Shown in pieces: positions 37,301-49,894 of a stretch of DNA of 64,000 nt (its first letter is position 1; each line of letters begins with the position of its first letter). The translations under genes and the position numbers were made by a program. The stretch lies in NCBI GenBank assembly GCA_021234155.1, contig JAJEKV010000004.1:14166716-14230715 (forward strand), read 5' to 3'. This DNA comes from Isoetes taiwanensis. Its lineage: Eukaryota > Streptophyta > Lycopodiopsida > Isoetales > Isoetaceae. The notes beneath the pieces are model-generated. The model saw only the letters and a program-made list of their open reading frames with translations, had not been told where the DNA came from and did no database searches.

Positions 37301-37978
37301 TTGGCAGGCTAGCATCCTTTTGTTCTTAAATTTTCGTTTCCGTCTCTTGGCTCTCTTTTGGAAGTGTCAACATATATATTATCACAATAGAGGCGGTGCA
37401 TCTGGTTCTTACCCAAAGATTTATATAGGGCCAGCATAGTCCTAGATGAAAACATGCATTTGTATCCTCGTCTTGAATAAACGTTCACATGCAAACTTGC
37501 TATGTTAAGTAAATTTCGGCAGTAACTTACCACAGGACAATTCAGAACGCAAGCATACATAGTATGGATAAATTTCATTTACCAGGATTCGGGAGAATTG
37601 TGACTCATATTCTTTACTTGTTATTTCCGAGTGAACGGATGGTTTCTTGCTGGATTCTCCACGAGAAACACTTGCTTTGTGCAAATTATCCGATGAAAAA
37701 CCTGTGCCGGAGCTGGCATTTTTGCTTCTTGAGCCTTGTTTAGACTTCTTTTTAGTTGCAGCTCCATCATGTTCTGATTCTTCTATCGCCAGAGGAGAAG
37801 AATCCTCAGTTCCGGAGCTTGGATGTTTCCGTCTTGAACCAGTATCTGCTTCCTTTGATGTCCTTTTAACTGCAGCCTCATCATGTTCTAATTCATTTTT
37901 CGCCGGAGGAGGAGAAAAATTCTGAGTTGGAGAGTGAGTCCAAGATGGCAGTTTTCGCTTGTTTTTTAGGGACGCCAT
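34320..37978 (-). CDS. XRCC1: XRCC1-like single-strand-break repair scaffold (plant form)
   Basis: Plant XRCC1 is a nuclear scaffold with one BRCT domain, acting in base-excision and single-strand-break repair. Seven minus-strand exons join in frame: 37978-37583, 36952-36764, 35536-35449, 35377-35340, 35238-35167, 34824-34738 and 34670-34320, about 406 residues (the Arabidopsis protein is near 350). Exon 1 is a charged serine-rich leader opening LKNKRKLPSW. The BRCT domain spans about residues 133-224: GVVFAISGMVNPERAELREK, GAVYRPDWSNDCTLLVCAFP, NTPKFRAVVAEGG and, in exon 3, EWILECHRKKQLVDID. Exons 5-6 encode the family helices IKKWINEDKESCVAWL and GLLVCFEDVIKCL. Exon 7 is acidic and ends INKYGD. 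Intron 3 is 71 nt; its acceptor was chosen because it alone keeps the frame. No breaks are seen. Confidence 0.9.
36038..36076. repeat. Perfect 16-bp hairpin in XRCC1 intron 2
   Basis: CTCTTTTCACAGCAGC (36038-36053), a 7-nt loop, and its exact reverse complement (36061-36076). It lies within the intron 35537-36763. It could be a small inverted-repeat element, a small-RNA precursor or a cruciform-prone site; nothing decides between them. Confidence 0.7.
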
Positions 37979-37992
37979 CGTCTTCCTTGTTA

Positions 37993-38001
37993 AAACCCTA
38001 A
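37993..38001 (+). promoter_or_regulatory. telo-box AAACCCTAA before XRCC1
   Basis: An exact telo-box lies 14 bases upstream of the XRCC1 start codon, followed by AAACC. Short distance suggests the 5' UTR or transcription start region. Confidence 0.5.
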
Positions 38002-38842
38002 AACCATTCCTTTTCTATGGTTTAATGGAAATTTACGCAAATCACCTTATTTTTTGTTTCTTTATGGGTTTTTTATACAACGTTGGCTGTCAGCCGTTGA
38101 TGCGTAGCATATTCCTGGCATTGTGCCAGATCCACCGCCCACTAACATTGGGCCAAAAAAAAGACGTCAAGGTAAGTGGGTCTGCCTTCCGGCAGTTTCT
38201 TGATTCATTCTTCTCAAGAATGGCAAATGGGTTCAAACAAACTGTAGAGTCCTAAGTTAGGCGCTTACCTTTGGCGTCGTGAGCGGAATATTCATTCTTG
38301 CTTCCCCGACGACTGCGAATCCGGTCGCGGAAGCAAGAATGGCTGACCCCATTCCGTTCTACGTCACATGACGTTTCCTATGGTCTCCATTCCCCATATC
38401 GTCTAAAAAGAGCATTGCCACAGAACCATGGCCCCGCCAGAGAGAGCCATCGCAAACTAAAAACCCCATCCAGATCCAAATATTCAATCTGGGTCTCATT
38501 CGACTCGCCTCCATCCTCTGCCTGGTCTGGGCGGAAAATCCTTCTGGGCAACTGCATTCTCATCTCCATAGCCCATCTGCCGCATGAGCTTGCCAGGCCC
38601 ACCAAAGAACAACCGGAGAAATCGAAACTCCAGGCAACTAAATTAAGCTCTTTGTCGCTATGCTCTATAGTCCTGTGGGCAACACTGAAAAATCCTATCC
38701 TCATGCACCTCCCGAGCCCATTACCTGTCTCAAGTCTGAGGCGATGTGTATGTGAATTGAAGCTTCATGGGCAAATGTGTATGTATGTACCTTTGTGGAC
38801 CCCATGTAAGCATGGGATTGATTTGGTGCTGGTAATGTGCCG
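38002..38842. other. Region with overlapping open frames, no gene assigned
   Basis: Both strands are open here (plus 38298-39116, minus 38704-38378), a sign of base composition rather than coding. No domain, signal peptide or splice structure supports either. The XRCC1 promoter should lie in the left part. Confidence 0.3.
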
Positions 38843-40294
38843 TCAAATAACATGTTCCAGGGCACCAACATTGAAAAAGCTTGATGAGGAAGAAAGCAAT
38901 ACGATACTGCCACAAGTGATTGTGATCCTCTTCAGTTTGTACCTGTATGCACATGTGCTTCTAAACATTCCACCGGGAGAACCACTGAGCTCGTCTCTCC
39001 TTCCAACAGGCCTTGAGGTACTGCAGATCCATAGCCATAGTATAAGCAAAATTGAGGAGGCGATCATTGCCCATACTAACTGCTTTTTGAAAGTAGATAA
39101 TATGGCGGACAAGTGATGTCTTCTGTAGAGGCAAAAACCCTCTTTTTTTGCAACATAATCTGATATGGGACTGTGGATTTTACCCCAAAATGCTTGAGCC
39201 AAGAAGGCTTTCTGCACCTGTTCCACGTCATTCCAAGTGGCTAGGGGCCCTAGACATCAACACCATATACAAGAACATGCTCTACCAAAACTTCGAATAA
39301 ATGTGACTAATGGGCCCAGTCATATAGCTCTATCTTGTAACTGCTATTTTGCATCACATACAGTGCCTTCCAGCCCACGGTCACTTGTAACTGAATAGAA
39401 ATGTCCTAGTGTGTGATGGAAGGAAACTCTATGTCCAAGTGCTTGTAGGTGGGAGCTACCTCCACATTTTGCCCTTGATAAGTAAAGGGGGAAAGCTTTG
39501 GCTAGTGTGAGGCTGAGACAAGCAATACTTTGATTTTGGCGCATTCTTGTAGTAGAATATATCCAGAGCATCTAGACGGTGCTGCATGTCATCTATGATA
39601 TGGGCTAAGAGGTCTACATCATCGGCGTATATAAGTTGCCTAATAATCTGGTTCACAAGCTGAGCTCCATCACCGCCATGTTTAACAAGCCACCCTTCCA
39701 ATTGATCAATATAGAGGCCAAACAACATTGGAGAGAGTAGGCATCCTGGTAGACCCTAATACTACTGTTGATAGGTTGTCCTGATGGTGTCAGATGGTCT
39801 CGGCATGTCTCCGACAACCTGCATACTGCATTTTTCAAATCCATAGGGGCATTCAATAGCCTCAATTATTTCTACAACTTTTTCCGATGCACAATGTCAA
39901 AAGCCTTGGCATAGTCAACAAAGCAGCAATACAAGTTTATGCAGTACTTTCCTCCAGAATGTCCTGGAACAACAGTCCAGGAGATAAAACATTTGCCTCT
40001 GGTGCTTCACAATGTATCTGGCTTTCTTTCCTTTTAGAAAACTATGGTATTGTCTAGTTGTAAGCAAGCGCAAAGTGGGATCAGTGACCTGTCGAAGCCA
40101 ACATTTTTGTTCCTTATATACATCACCAAACCACCATAGTGCTGATAGCTCGGCGAATTCGGTAACATGTGCCTAGCATGTTTCCAGGTCTCCATAAGGA
40201 AGATGAAATACATATCTGTAGCGATGGAGTTAAGACTATTCTCCTTCTGCCAAGGAAAGCCCCTATAGTTTTGGGAGACCATGTGCAAGCACAA
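38843..40294 (-). pseudogene. LINE retrotransposon fragment (endonuclease and reverse transcriptase pieces)
   Basis: On the minus strand, pieces occur in LINE order. 40294-40034 has LMETWKHARHMLPNS and GGLVMYIRNK, an AP-endonuclease pattern. 39865-39653 and 39728-39456 overlap in two frames around MLFGLYIDQLEGWL and QLIYADDVDLLA (the YADD catalytic motif of reverse transcriptase). 39571-39344 gives ALGHRVSFHHTLGHFYSV. Near 39226-39060, VQKAFLAQAFWGKIHSP recalls the LINE C-terminal region. Most of the reverse transcriptase between endonuclease and YADD is missing, and frames shift repeatedly. Dead, 5'-truncated or internally deleted copy. Confidence 0.6.
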
Positions 40295-40561
40295 TTCCTA
40301 TTTGGGAATGGCAAATGTAGGCTCGCTTGGAGTCGCAGTAGCAGCAAGAGGGACAACATCAGGGCATGGTGGTAAAGCAGAAGGAGCAACGGAAGCAGTA
40401 TCAGCACCTTCAGGAGTGTCGGGACAAGCAATTATCGAAGTAGGAGCGGCTGCAGGGGCAGTAGCAGGAGCAGTAGCAGCTGCAACTACAGCTGCTGTGG
40501 AACCTGCTATTGCCGCAGCTTCTAGAGCAACACCCTTAGGTCTATAGCTCTGTAAAAACAC

Positions 40562-41149
40562 CTCATTGACCTCGACATTAGGTGGTCTACACGCCTATGC
40601 TTTGGCCTGGACTAGGGCAGCAGCTCCCTCGATGTAGTGGATGGTTCTCATGTGGGTTAGCTCCTATCTACAAGATTCTAGTTGCCGCCGGGTGAGGTAG
40701 TGACCGACATAGCGTGAGGTTCCCTTCAGCTTCACACTCTGGCACAATATGGCCTCTCTTTTAGTGCATCCCCCACTATGAATTTGGCAATGCATGGGCA
40801 GTCGAGGCGTCGAACATCATCACGAGCTGCCCTGGTAATATGCACGGGAGCATGGAACTTCATATGGTAAAGGAGCAATATCGGAGTCGGGGAACAAGGT
40901 TATCTTCTCCTTTTTAGGGAAGGCTATGAACCACCACATTGTGGTTCCTGCACCTCTGCTCTTGTTGTTCGTTGAGCCATAAGGCGTCCTCTAGTGGTAG
41001 GTGTTGTTGGCTGCCCGTGAGGAGTTGCCTGTTGCTTGCACTAAGGGAGAAGCAAAAGCCTGTGGAATGAAGCTAGATAAGTTATCTTCATTGGCATTTC
41101 AAATATACAAACAACAAAGGAGAAATTTAAGAACAAACAAATACCGGGT
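40562..41149. other. No supported gene
   Basis: No motif-bearing frame was found. Just to the left (40281-40561) both strands read an Ala/Gly/Thr-rich low-complexity frame (GCA/GCT repeats), which I do not take as a gene. Confidence 0.3.
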
Positions 41150-42960
41150 AAGGAAGGAAGGAAGGAAGGAAGAAATTTTTAACGTCCACGGAACCCAATC
41201 GGGTTATGGGACCCAATACAAAAGAGAGGGCAAAAGCCCAGACTGAAACTCGGGGACCAAGCCCCGTGACCAAACCAGAAAGGCCGAAGCCAAAAATCAA
41301 ACGTGGGGACCAGCCCCAAGATTACCGTAACACCGGGGACTATACCCCTCGTAACAAATCATAATCTTTGAAATAAAATAACGTAAACGGGCATAAGGCC
41401 AAGCGAGCTTCGGTGGCAAACCAACTACGTATTACCGCCCATGGATCAAGTGGCCCGGTGATCCCCAATGATAGCCCGCCCGCCTCTATATACCTGACCC
41501 ACCCGGTCGCGGGGCGAGCCTCGCGGACCGACGACATAGTTCATCCTTCCGCCGCGGCTGTCTTTGGGTAAGGTCTTCCCGGACCGGAGAAGGGGTCCCT
41601 TGCAAGTGATTACCATGGCGGAGGATGTGCGGCTGGACAAGGCATCCCCGAACCCACCCGATAAATGACGGGCGGTCGGTAGCGTCTTTGCTCCACGAGG
41701 CGAGAGAATGCCATCCGCCTTTATGTGCATCACCTCAAGGCAAAGAAATGGGTCACCTCACCGTCCCCTGGTGTCGCTTCGCTTCTTCCAAACCCACAAT
41801 CGTGGTTCGTATTAACGGGGTGCTCGTGGGTCGGCCAGTCGCTGGCGGGACTGTCGCGTGGGCAAACAATCCTCAGATGGCGGCCGCGTGGGTATAGGTG
41901 TGGTATCATCTGCGTGGGGCGTAGCATCCACATGCTCAGACTCTAACCCTCAGCCAGGAGGTGCGGTGTAGCACCGCCCGTTTTGCTCTCCCGCCGTATC
42001 AGCAAAGATCTCTAAAAGCTGGACCCAGCTTCCCAAGGGCAACTGAGCCGACGTTCCTGTGAGTGTGACTGCCGATTGGACCGTGCGGATCCCAACCAAC
42101 AAATATGCAGGCAGACAATGGATCCGAGCATCAATCCTGGACAAGGCCGCAACATAAGATGCATCCGGAGGCGGTGTGTGTCCGGGTGTGCCGAGATAGG
42201 GCCGCGCCCAAAGGATGGGGCTGCCTGAAGATATGGCGCAATCGCGGGGTCATAGGGCCTATTCAAGACCGGCTCAGACAGCCTAATGAGGTTCTTTTCT
42301 TTGCGGGTCTCCCTGGCCATGCGCTTGATCTTACGAGCCATTCTGATGACAAGGTGGTGAGGGATAGAGCAGTTGCAAGAGGACCAGTGCAATTCGATCC
42401 TAGCAGTGAGCTTGGATGCAAAGGCGAATGCAGAAGGCAAAACAAGGGACAACACAGCAAAAATCGGCCTAAGGATTACACAAAGATGAGCAAGCAAATA
42501 ACAAATTGAGGTCCAAGTTTCCCAGGAACAAATCACCGGAGCAATAAGAAGACGGACGAGCGGAACTGCCTATAAAACAAGACAAAAGGGGAGCTCCCCG
42601 GGCAGGTGCAACAGATCATTGAAGCAGGCTTTAACCCAGACCCGAAACCAACACCAAACTAAACAATAGGTAACCTGGTATGGCCGAATCTGGATTGGGA
42701 TAGAACCATGACTAGCAAAATTGGAACTGGAAGGCGTGCGCACTTGTTGGTAGACCCTGGCGACCTACAGGAGCTTGAACAGACCCGGCCGTTGATGCTG
42801 TCGATGCTGATGATGCCAGGCTATGCTGGTGATGCCATAATCGTACCTGTTCTTGTTGCTTGATGCTTGCCCCTGCAGCGTTACATGAACTTGATCGGGC
42901 CCCTGGCCTGGGCGCTCATACAGGCGGTGGGCGGTGGGCGGAGGAGAGAGGTGCCAGGTG
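41150..42960 (-). mobile_element. GC-rich retroelement-like segment with a 3' tail at its left end
   Basis: The left end is a (GGAA)n run (41152-41172) followed by TTTTTAACGTCCACGG and GGGACCCAATACAAAA. The LINE end at about 50022 shows the same design: a simple repeat, then ATTAATGTCCACGGG and GGGACAAAATTACA. I therefore read this as the 3' end of a related, minus-oriented retroelement. The following 1.8 kb is GC-rich compared with its flanks, with repeated GGGGACCA/AGCCCC words near 41255-41340, and has no recognisable protein. Its right border (about 42960) is placed only by the change in composition. Confidence 0.35.
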
Positions 42961-44980
42961 TCATCACCAGCATCTCAGGCCATTGGCATTTCCAAGAACA
43001 TGCAACAAAACCTCAAAAAAACAAGACCAAAGATGAGAGATCTTGAAGCTCCAAGCCATGACATCCAACAACAAGCAAGAAGAAGATTCAACTACAAGAT
43101 TCGTACATGCACGATTTCTACTGCCAATCATCTTCAAACATTGCAAGCCATGTGAAAATCCTCCAAACAAGGCCAAGCCTCCACAACAACCCAAATTTTT
43201 TTCCCATGCACCAAATTGGCCAGTTCACGCTTCGTCTTTGAATTTGAGTGATTCTAGGCGACTAGATCATGCCAGAACTAACCAACATTAGCCACAAATC
43301 TAATATGCATCAGCTAGTTCCCAACTGGGGGTGATACGGGAGCAAAAGGGGATAGAAAATATAGGCACTCGACCTGAATATCTCCAAAATTTCCATCAAG
43401 AAACCTATTTATTTACCAAATTAACAAAAATACATGTATTGACCACAGATTGCTTAAATCCTAATTTTGCGTCGTCGCGCATATAACATGGATCTTCAAG
43501 AATGCTTGAAATAGAACAAAGGCAGATTATTTAATTTGCTAAAAAGGGGAACAAATCTAATTCACTTAGAGCAACTAAGAACTTCAATGTTCAAGGTCTT
43601 TGGAGTATGGCGCACTCACGAAGCCAAAAGTGTGCATCTATGATATCATTTCTATCGACCAATTAACATACACACAAATTTGTAGGTGGGGACCAAATAA
43701 AATTTAGGGAATCACCTTATCTGCAACAATAAAGTATATTCCTAAAATATGCCGCCCCAAGCTCAAGCTTACCAAAGAATACAAAGTGCTTTTGCATTAT
43801 GGGTTGCCCTCGTGAATTAATTTGAGACAATTGTCGAATACAATCTAGGTGAATGAGCTTTTAACCTTTGTTGTTGGTGGACTTTAAATAACAAATCAGA
43901 CAATTCCAATAGCTTATTGCTAATTACACATGTCAATTTGGAAGTACTTATTTGTGATTTGTGATGGCTTTCGAAGGGCGTCTTATGAGCTATAAATACC
44001 TTTGAATGTTGCAGGTCCATATTGTTTTTCTATTTTAAATACTTTTCAAGTGGAGAATAATGAAGAATTTGTTGATTCTAGGAAACATTAGGTTGCCACG
44101 TCCATAGAATTGGGAGGGAATAGGCAAAATACCTCATGGGATCAATATTCATATGACTAAGCAAGGACTAGGTTTCGTAATTGTTCAAAGCCAAGTTTTG
44201 CACAAGCATCGTACACTATATGTAATACCTAAGGCAACATTTTACTGCTATACTTGTTGGATGGCGTCTTGGCGACCAAGTTAATTAAATTTGTCCATCT
44301 ACTTTTTCGACTAATTATTCTACCTCCATTCTTTTTTCAACTTATCTCTCTTGCATACATGCAATCCTTTACATGTCAACATAAACAAAATAGACAATAT
44401 CTATGTTCCCATGCTTTATGGATGCAAATGCCAAGGGCGCAATAAAGCAAACCCCAGTTAGAGCACTACCTATAAACCATCAGAGAAACGCTTAAAGTGA
44501 ATTCGACAAGTAATATGACATATCAAGAATTGAGACACATTGGATGCATTTACAAAGTCATCAATAAACCAGATCACAACCTAGAATGATAAACTAAAGA
44601 CATAATAGACTACTCCAGAATGCTTTGATAAAGAGGCTAAACCATATGTTCTATATGTACTTCTCAACAGATCTCATCCAATCTATTATGTGTACTATAT
44701 CCTGTCTAATGCCATAAAATTGAATAAAACAAAAATGGACCAATGATGGTCACTCAGCAACCTCATTTCTCAAAATAGGTGTTATAAACTTGGGGCAAGA
44801 CCAATTAATTCATTAGGTGACGTGATGCCTTATGGTTGGTTGGGAGAACCAAAGGACAAGCCAAAGAGCTTTTCCCTAAAGCCTTCAATGGCAGACCCGG
44901 CTGGGCTAGGCAATGCCTACCACGTGCTGCCTATAGGTAACGAATTGACTTGAGGTGCCGGAGGAGCCAAATCAGCCACC
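42961..44980. other. AT-rich gene-free stretch
   Basis: Short frames only, without motifs, on either strand. I see no repeat structure or RNA gene that I can support here. Confidence 0.35.
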
Positions 44981-45247
44981 TGGCTTATGCCAGGGGCCGC
45001 CACATCTGGGTGTAACACAGTATAAAAGAATCAAGGAGGAGAGGGCTGCCACAAACGATTTCTTGACTGAAGCTTTTCTCGTTCTATTGCTTGATTGCTT
45101 GCAGGTTAGTACCGAATTTCCGCTGAGCATCTGAGAGACAGGGGCTCTTGCACTAGTGGGGAAGTATGGGACTCCGAGGGTGAGGAGGTTTAGTTGGATT
45201 CTATACTAGTTTTATCCAAAACCTTGCTTTTAGCCAAGTGCATAACA
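44981..45247 (+). repeat. Left (5') LTR of the gypsy element
   Basis: About 267 bases, ending ATAACA. It holds a TATA-like CAGTATAAAAGAATC near 45018, replaced by AGTACAAAAG in the right LTR. The two LTRs differ at many positions, so the insertion is old. Confidence 0.65.
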
Positions 45248-45248
45248 G

Positions 45249-45262
45249 TAGTATCAGAGCCG
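45249..45262 (+). other. Gypsy primer-binding site, tRNA-Met type
   Basis: TAGTATCAGAGCCG follows the left LTR and matches the plant initiator tRNA-Met primer site TGGTATCAGAGC with one mismatch. Confidence 0.6.
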
Positions 45263-45275
45263 GTTTTGTACTGGG

Positions 45276-46886
45276 ATGGAGAAAAAGGTGGAGGTGGCGG
45301 TTAATCACTTGATGGGATTGATGTACTTGATTCCAGAGGGAGGAGAAAATATTGATTTGGATAAAGTAGCTCCTAGTAAACAGGAGGTACGAGAATTGGA
45401 AAAATTAACATCTAAACACCAGCAAGAGCACATCGGTGGGGATCCGGGGAAATACATTCTCTTGAAGAAGAAGGAAAGGAAGTTGAGAAATTCTCACAAG
45501 CATGATGTTCTTCTAAAAAACCCACTGATATTGATTCATTTAACTTCCAGAGGGAGTTAGAATATGCCAAAGGAAGGATTAGAGAATTAATGGAGCAAGT
45601 TGCAGAAATCAAGATTGAGCAAGTATATACTAATAAATTGTTCAAAGCTTCAAATGGTTAAGCAAGCGAAAGAGACTGCTAAGAGAGAGGTAAAATTGTT
45701 TGATACAATTAAATGGTTATTAAACAGGAGCCCAGGTGGCACCAGTACGTAAGGAAAGCGCGATAATCAGACTCAAGGAGTCGAGATTACTGGCCAAACT
45801 AGCCAAGCTGAAGGGGCTATAACTGCAGTGTTCCAGGAACTCTATCACCGGAAGAAGTTAAAGGATTAGAGAAGAGGGATCATCCTAAGTTTATAGGATC
45901 TGAGATTGTAGAACAAGCCATTCATTGGCTTAATTGGTTGGAAACATATCTTCGGGCCACCAATGCCACATTGAAACTCAACGAGGATGCTGCCTCTTGG
46001 TAGAGTTGCTTATGGGAAGGGCTGTGGAGATTAAATCTTGGGCAGAATTTTGTAAAATTTTCAAACAAAACTATGCTCCACACTATGATGAAGATCATTC
46101 CTTGATTCAACTCAAGAGCATTAAGCAAACTGGGACTTTGCAACAATATATTAATACCTTGAGGGATATATTTGCAAGGATTAAGGACATGCCCGCCTGA
46201 TGCAAGTCAGTTATTTTAAGGATGGTCTTAAAGATCGCATCCTTAAGGCGCATACTTGACAATGGTATCCAACAGACTTTGAATCAGCATTATCCTTTGT
46301 TCAGACATTGGCAAGTTCGCCTAAGGATGAAGGGGATGAGGAAAATAGTCAAACTCTCATCGCTTCCAAGAATGAAGCAAAGGAAGATGAGAGTAGATAT
46401 GGGGAATCAAATAAACAGCCCTGCTCTGCTCAAAGTGGTTTAGGTAATTCTCCTAGTAATGGGAAGTGCAAGGGTGAGGCTTCTTCAGGGAAGAAACCGA
46501 ATAAATCATTTTCGTGCTACAATTGTGGTGCCAAAGGACATCTAGCACGGGATTGTTCAAAGCCACACAAGGAGAAGATGGCATTGGCCTCTACCACGAA
46601 GCAAGCAGAAGGAGAAACCAAGAAACTTTCCACCATAGCTCGGGGAGAACCCAATGCGGTAAGTAAGGAAGGTAACTTTGTTGGGCAAGTTATCTGTTTG
46701 CTTGGAAAATTAAATGATAGAAATATTATTGTTCTAGTTGACTCCGGAAGTACTGACATTTTTATTTCAGCAGACTTAGCACAAGAGTTAACATTGAAAA
46801 TGGTTATAGTCGCACCCTATGAGATAGAAATTAAACTGGTCAGCAGATTCAGCATTAGAGCCACGGGATGGCGGGGGTGCACTTAA
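45276..46886 (+). pseudogene. Gypsy gag and protease
   Basis: The frame opens right after the primer site (45276), then breaks repeatedly. Gag sequence is recognisable at 45934-46200 (INTLRDIFARIKDMP). A zinc knuckle CYNCGAKGHLARDC lies at 46515-46556, and the aspartic protease motif LVDSGST near 46735. Frame ends at 46886. Gag packages the element RNA; protease cuts the polyprotein. At least three shifts or stops break it. Confidence 0.65.
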
Positions 46887-47157
46887 ACATTGGGGATTAT
46901 ACGGAAACCATGAGTTTTGATTTAGCAAAGCTCATGAGGTTTGATGTAATACTAGGTATCAAGTTGGCTACAAATGATGAATCCTCCTATTGATTGGAGG
47001 AAGCATTTGATAGTCATTTCAAGAGGAGGAAAGGAGATCACCCTTCAGAGGACTCCTTATGTGGTTTCTCCTAAATTAATAAAGGCTATGCAAGCCAAGC
47101 AGTTGTTTCTATTCCAATGTTAATGAAAAGTATCTTGTCTATGCCTTTGATTCTTCC

Positions 47158-48548
47158 ATGCAAATAAATGCTATAGATAAGGAAAACAAACTGGAGAGTT
47201 TGATAGAAAAATATAGGGATGTATTCCCATATGACCTCCCAAAGGGAATGCCATTACATGAAATCTATCATGAGATAGAATTGGAACCCAGGGCTATACC
47301 AGTGGCATATAGACTTAATCCTTTAGAGCAGGAAGAGGTCAAAAAACGAATTCAAGACCTACTCTGAAAAGAGTTTATCGGGCCTAGTAAGTCACCATTT
47401 GGGGCGCCAATAATCCTTGTAAAGAAAAGGAATGGCACCATGCACATGTGCATTGACTATAGAGCCTTGAATAAAGCCACGATCAAAGATCGTGATCCAA
47501 TTCCCAGGATTGATGGATCATGGATCGGTTAGTAGGAGCAAATTACTTTTCTAGAATTGATCTACGAAGTGGATATCATCAAATTAGTATTTGAGAAGGG
47601 GATGAGCTAAAGACGGCCTTTCAAACCAATCAAGGGCATTATGAATTCACAGTCATGCCCTTTGGATTGATGAATGCCCTGGCTACATTCATGAGATTAA
47701 GAGGTATTTCAGGAGTATTTGGACAAGTTCATTCAAATATTTTTGGATGACATATTAATCTACTAAAGTAGCAGAGAAGAGCATTTAGAACGTTTGAAAA
47801 GTATTGTTATTGCTCCAAGAGCGCAGCCTTTTTTCCAAATTGTCCAAGTGCGAATTTTTGAGGCAACAAGTGGTGTATCTAGGATACATCGTCTCGGATA
47901 ATGGGATAGCCCCAAATCCAAACAAGGTGCGGGCCATAGGAGAATGGCCGCAACTAGTGGATGCGCCAGATGTGAGAAGTTTTCTAGGATTAGCCACTTA
48001 TTATATGAAATTTGTTTCTACTCAAAGGTCGCCACACCCCTCACTGATTTACTTAAGAAAGGACAAAGCTTCTTATGGGGGAAGAGCAAAGACAAGCCTT
48101 TGAGCAGATTAAGGTTCTACTTTCAAGTGAACCAATTTTGAAAATTTCGGATTTAAACTTGTCCTTCGAGGTTTACATTGATGCATGTGGACAAGCTCTG
48201 GGAGAAGTCCTAATGCAACAATGGCATGTGGTGGTTTATGAAAGCCGTAAGTTAAATCTGGCCGAAAAGGACTATGCGACTTATGAACAAGAGTTATTAG
48301 CCATAGTTCATGCCTTAAAAATTTGGCGGCATTATTTGAAGTCAGGGATCAATAAAGAGCCACGCAAGTTTATAGTATATACGAATCATAAACCATTGAA
48401 ATTTCTGCAAAATCAAGCGGAAATAAGTCCTAGGCAAGCACGATGGTTGGATTTCTTGCATGAATTTCACTTTGAAATTCAGCATACCCGAGGAAAAGAC
48501 AACCCAGTTGCGGATGCTCTTTCTCGAATAAGTATATCACTAGAATGA
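47158..48548 (+). pseudogene. Gypsy reverse transcriptase and RNase H
   Basis: 47158-47367 has the region just before RT (YRDVFPYDLPKGMP, HEIELEP), followed by a TGA. Then [25 protein letters not shown] (near 47550) and a TTATEFMRL-like block are read with stops. The FLDD-like catalytic segment near 47740 (FLDDILI) is followed by TAA and TAG. 48075-48548 is a good RNase H: YIDACGQALGEVLMQ, YATYEQELLAIVHALKIWRHY, TNHKPLKFL and NPVADALSR. Dead copy. Confidence 0.7.
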
Positions 48549-48628
48549 TGCCCTTAGAACAGAACCGCTTCTAATAAATCAGGGATTTGTGTGGCAAGAA
48601 CCAAGATTCAACCAAAAGAGAGGGTGAT

Positions 48629-49894
48629 TTATGGGCACAAGGTGATGGATTTTGGTTCTATAAGGGGCGGATATACGTACTCGTAGGGGAGAACCTTAGA
48701 AAGGAAATCCTGTACGAATTTCACAATACCCCACAAAGCTGAGCATGGGGAGTATGGAAGACATATGAATTGATTAAGAGATAAATCTGTTGGCCTGCTT
48801 TGAAGCAAGACGTAAAGTCTTATGTAGCCTAGTGCTAAGTATGTCAAGCGGTAAAAAAAGACCATGTCAAGATGCTCGGCTTATTACAATCATTGTCTAT
48901 ACCTTTGGAAAGGTGGGAATGCATAAGTATGGATTGCTCTCCACGAACCAGCTGACGGCACACCTAGATATTGGTGCTAGTCGGTTGTCTAACGAAGTAT
49001 GCAAAGTTCTTGGCATTAAGATGTAGCAAAGGAGTACCTAAGGGTTGTGTACCCTACGTTTGATCTGCCACGAAAGATTATAAGCGGTCGAGACTCCAAA
49101 TTCACAGGGCACTTTTGGATTGGAAAGATTTTATGAAAAGGGTCGGGAGTAAGTCTCACTATGAGTAGTGGAAACCATCTCCAATCGGACGGACAAACAG
49201 AATACATTAACATGATCCTGGAGGACATGTTAAGAAGTTTTGTCTGAGAAACAAACTAAATGGGAGGACTATTTACCTTGTGTTGAGTTCGCTTATAACA
49301 ATGGGTATCACATGGATACCAAACTGAGTCCCTTTATGGCAATGATGTGTAGGAACCCAAGATCTTATGCCGAGACTAATCAAGCCTTAAGGACTGATTC
49401 GGCTGGGGCTATCCATATCTAGAAGGATATGCAAGCCATAGTATACCAGTGCAGGGCTAATTTAAAGAAGGTTCAAGACCGAGCCAGGGTAAATGCCAAT
49501 AAACATCGTAGAGAGTTGGCCTTCAAGGAAGGTGAGTATGCATTCTTACGAGTTGTTTATTCTTCGGCACTCAATGTGGAAACTTTGAAGCCATTGGTCA
49601 AGGTAAGATACCCAAATTAATGCCCCGATATGCTGGACCTTTCAAAGTGTTAAGACAGGTCAACATGACAGCATATGAGTTAGAGCTTCCAGATGGAATT
49701 GGTGTGCAATCAATACTCCATGTAAGCCAACACAAGAAGACAATATTATCCACGAATAACATTATAGCTCTGGCGACAATAGCCCTAGCCCTTAGCTCTG
49801 GGGTAACTCCTGAGGTGATTCTAGACACTCGCATTTGGAAGCTGCGCAGCGCTATAGAGATATTGCAGAGTACTTGATCTTCTGGCATGGTCAA
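48629..49894 (+). pseudogene. Gypsy integrase and C-terminal region
   Basis: Decayed integrase: RKIISGRDSKFTGHFW (second catalytic Asp) near 49070, then SDGQTEYIN and, from 49240, KQTKWEDYLPCVEFAYNNGYH, with stops between. 49620-49877 reads PRYAGPFKVLRQVNMTAYELELP and LHVSQHKK, the tail that follows integrase in plant gypsy elements. No clear chromodomain is visible. Confidence 0.6.

Noticed and set aside
38298-39116. 272-codon open frame on the plus strand
   Set aside because: The opposite strand is equally open, no domain or splice structure is seen, and its right end overlaps the LINE fragment.
40281-40561. Ala/Gly-rich frames on both strands
   Set aside because: Low-complexity GCA/GCT repeats create long frames on both strands; no gene evidence.
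41878-41893. GGCGGCCGCG resembling the 25-31 kb palindrome
   Set aside because: Arms ATCGCG/CGCGAT are absent and it lies in a GC-rich segment; chance match.
42012-42536. 174-codon open frame on the minus strand
   Set aside because: Overlaps an equally open plus-strand frame, GC-rich composition, no motif.
44933-44937. ATAGG as left target duplication of the gypsy element (matching the bases after 59632)
   Set aside because: It would place the LTR start about 45 bases further left, where the two LTRs do not align.
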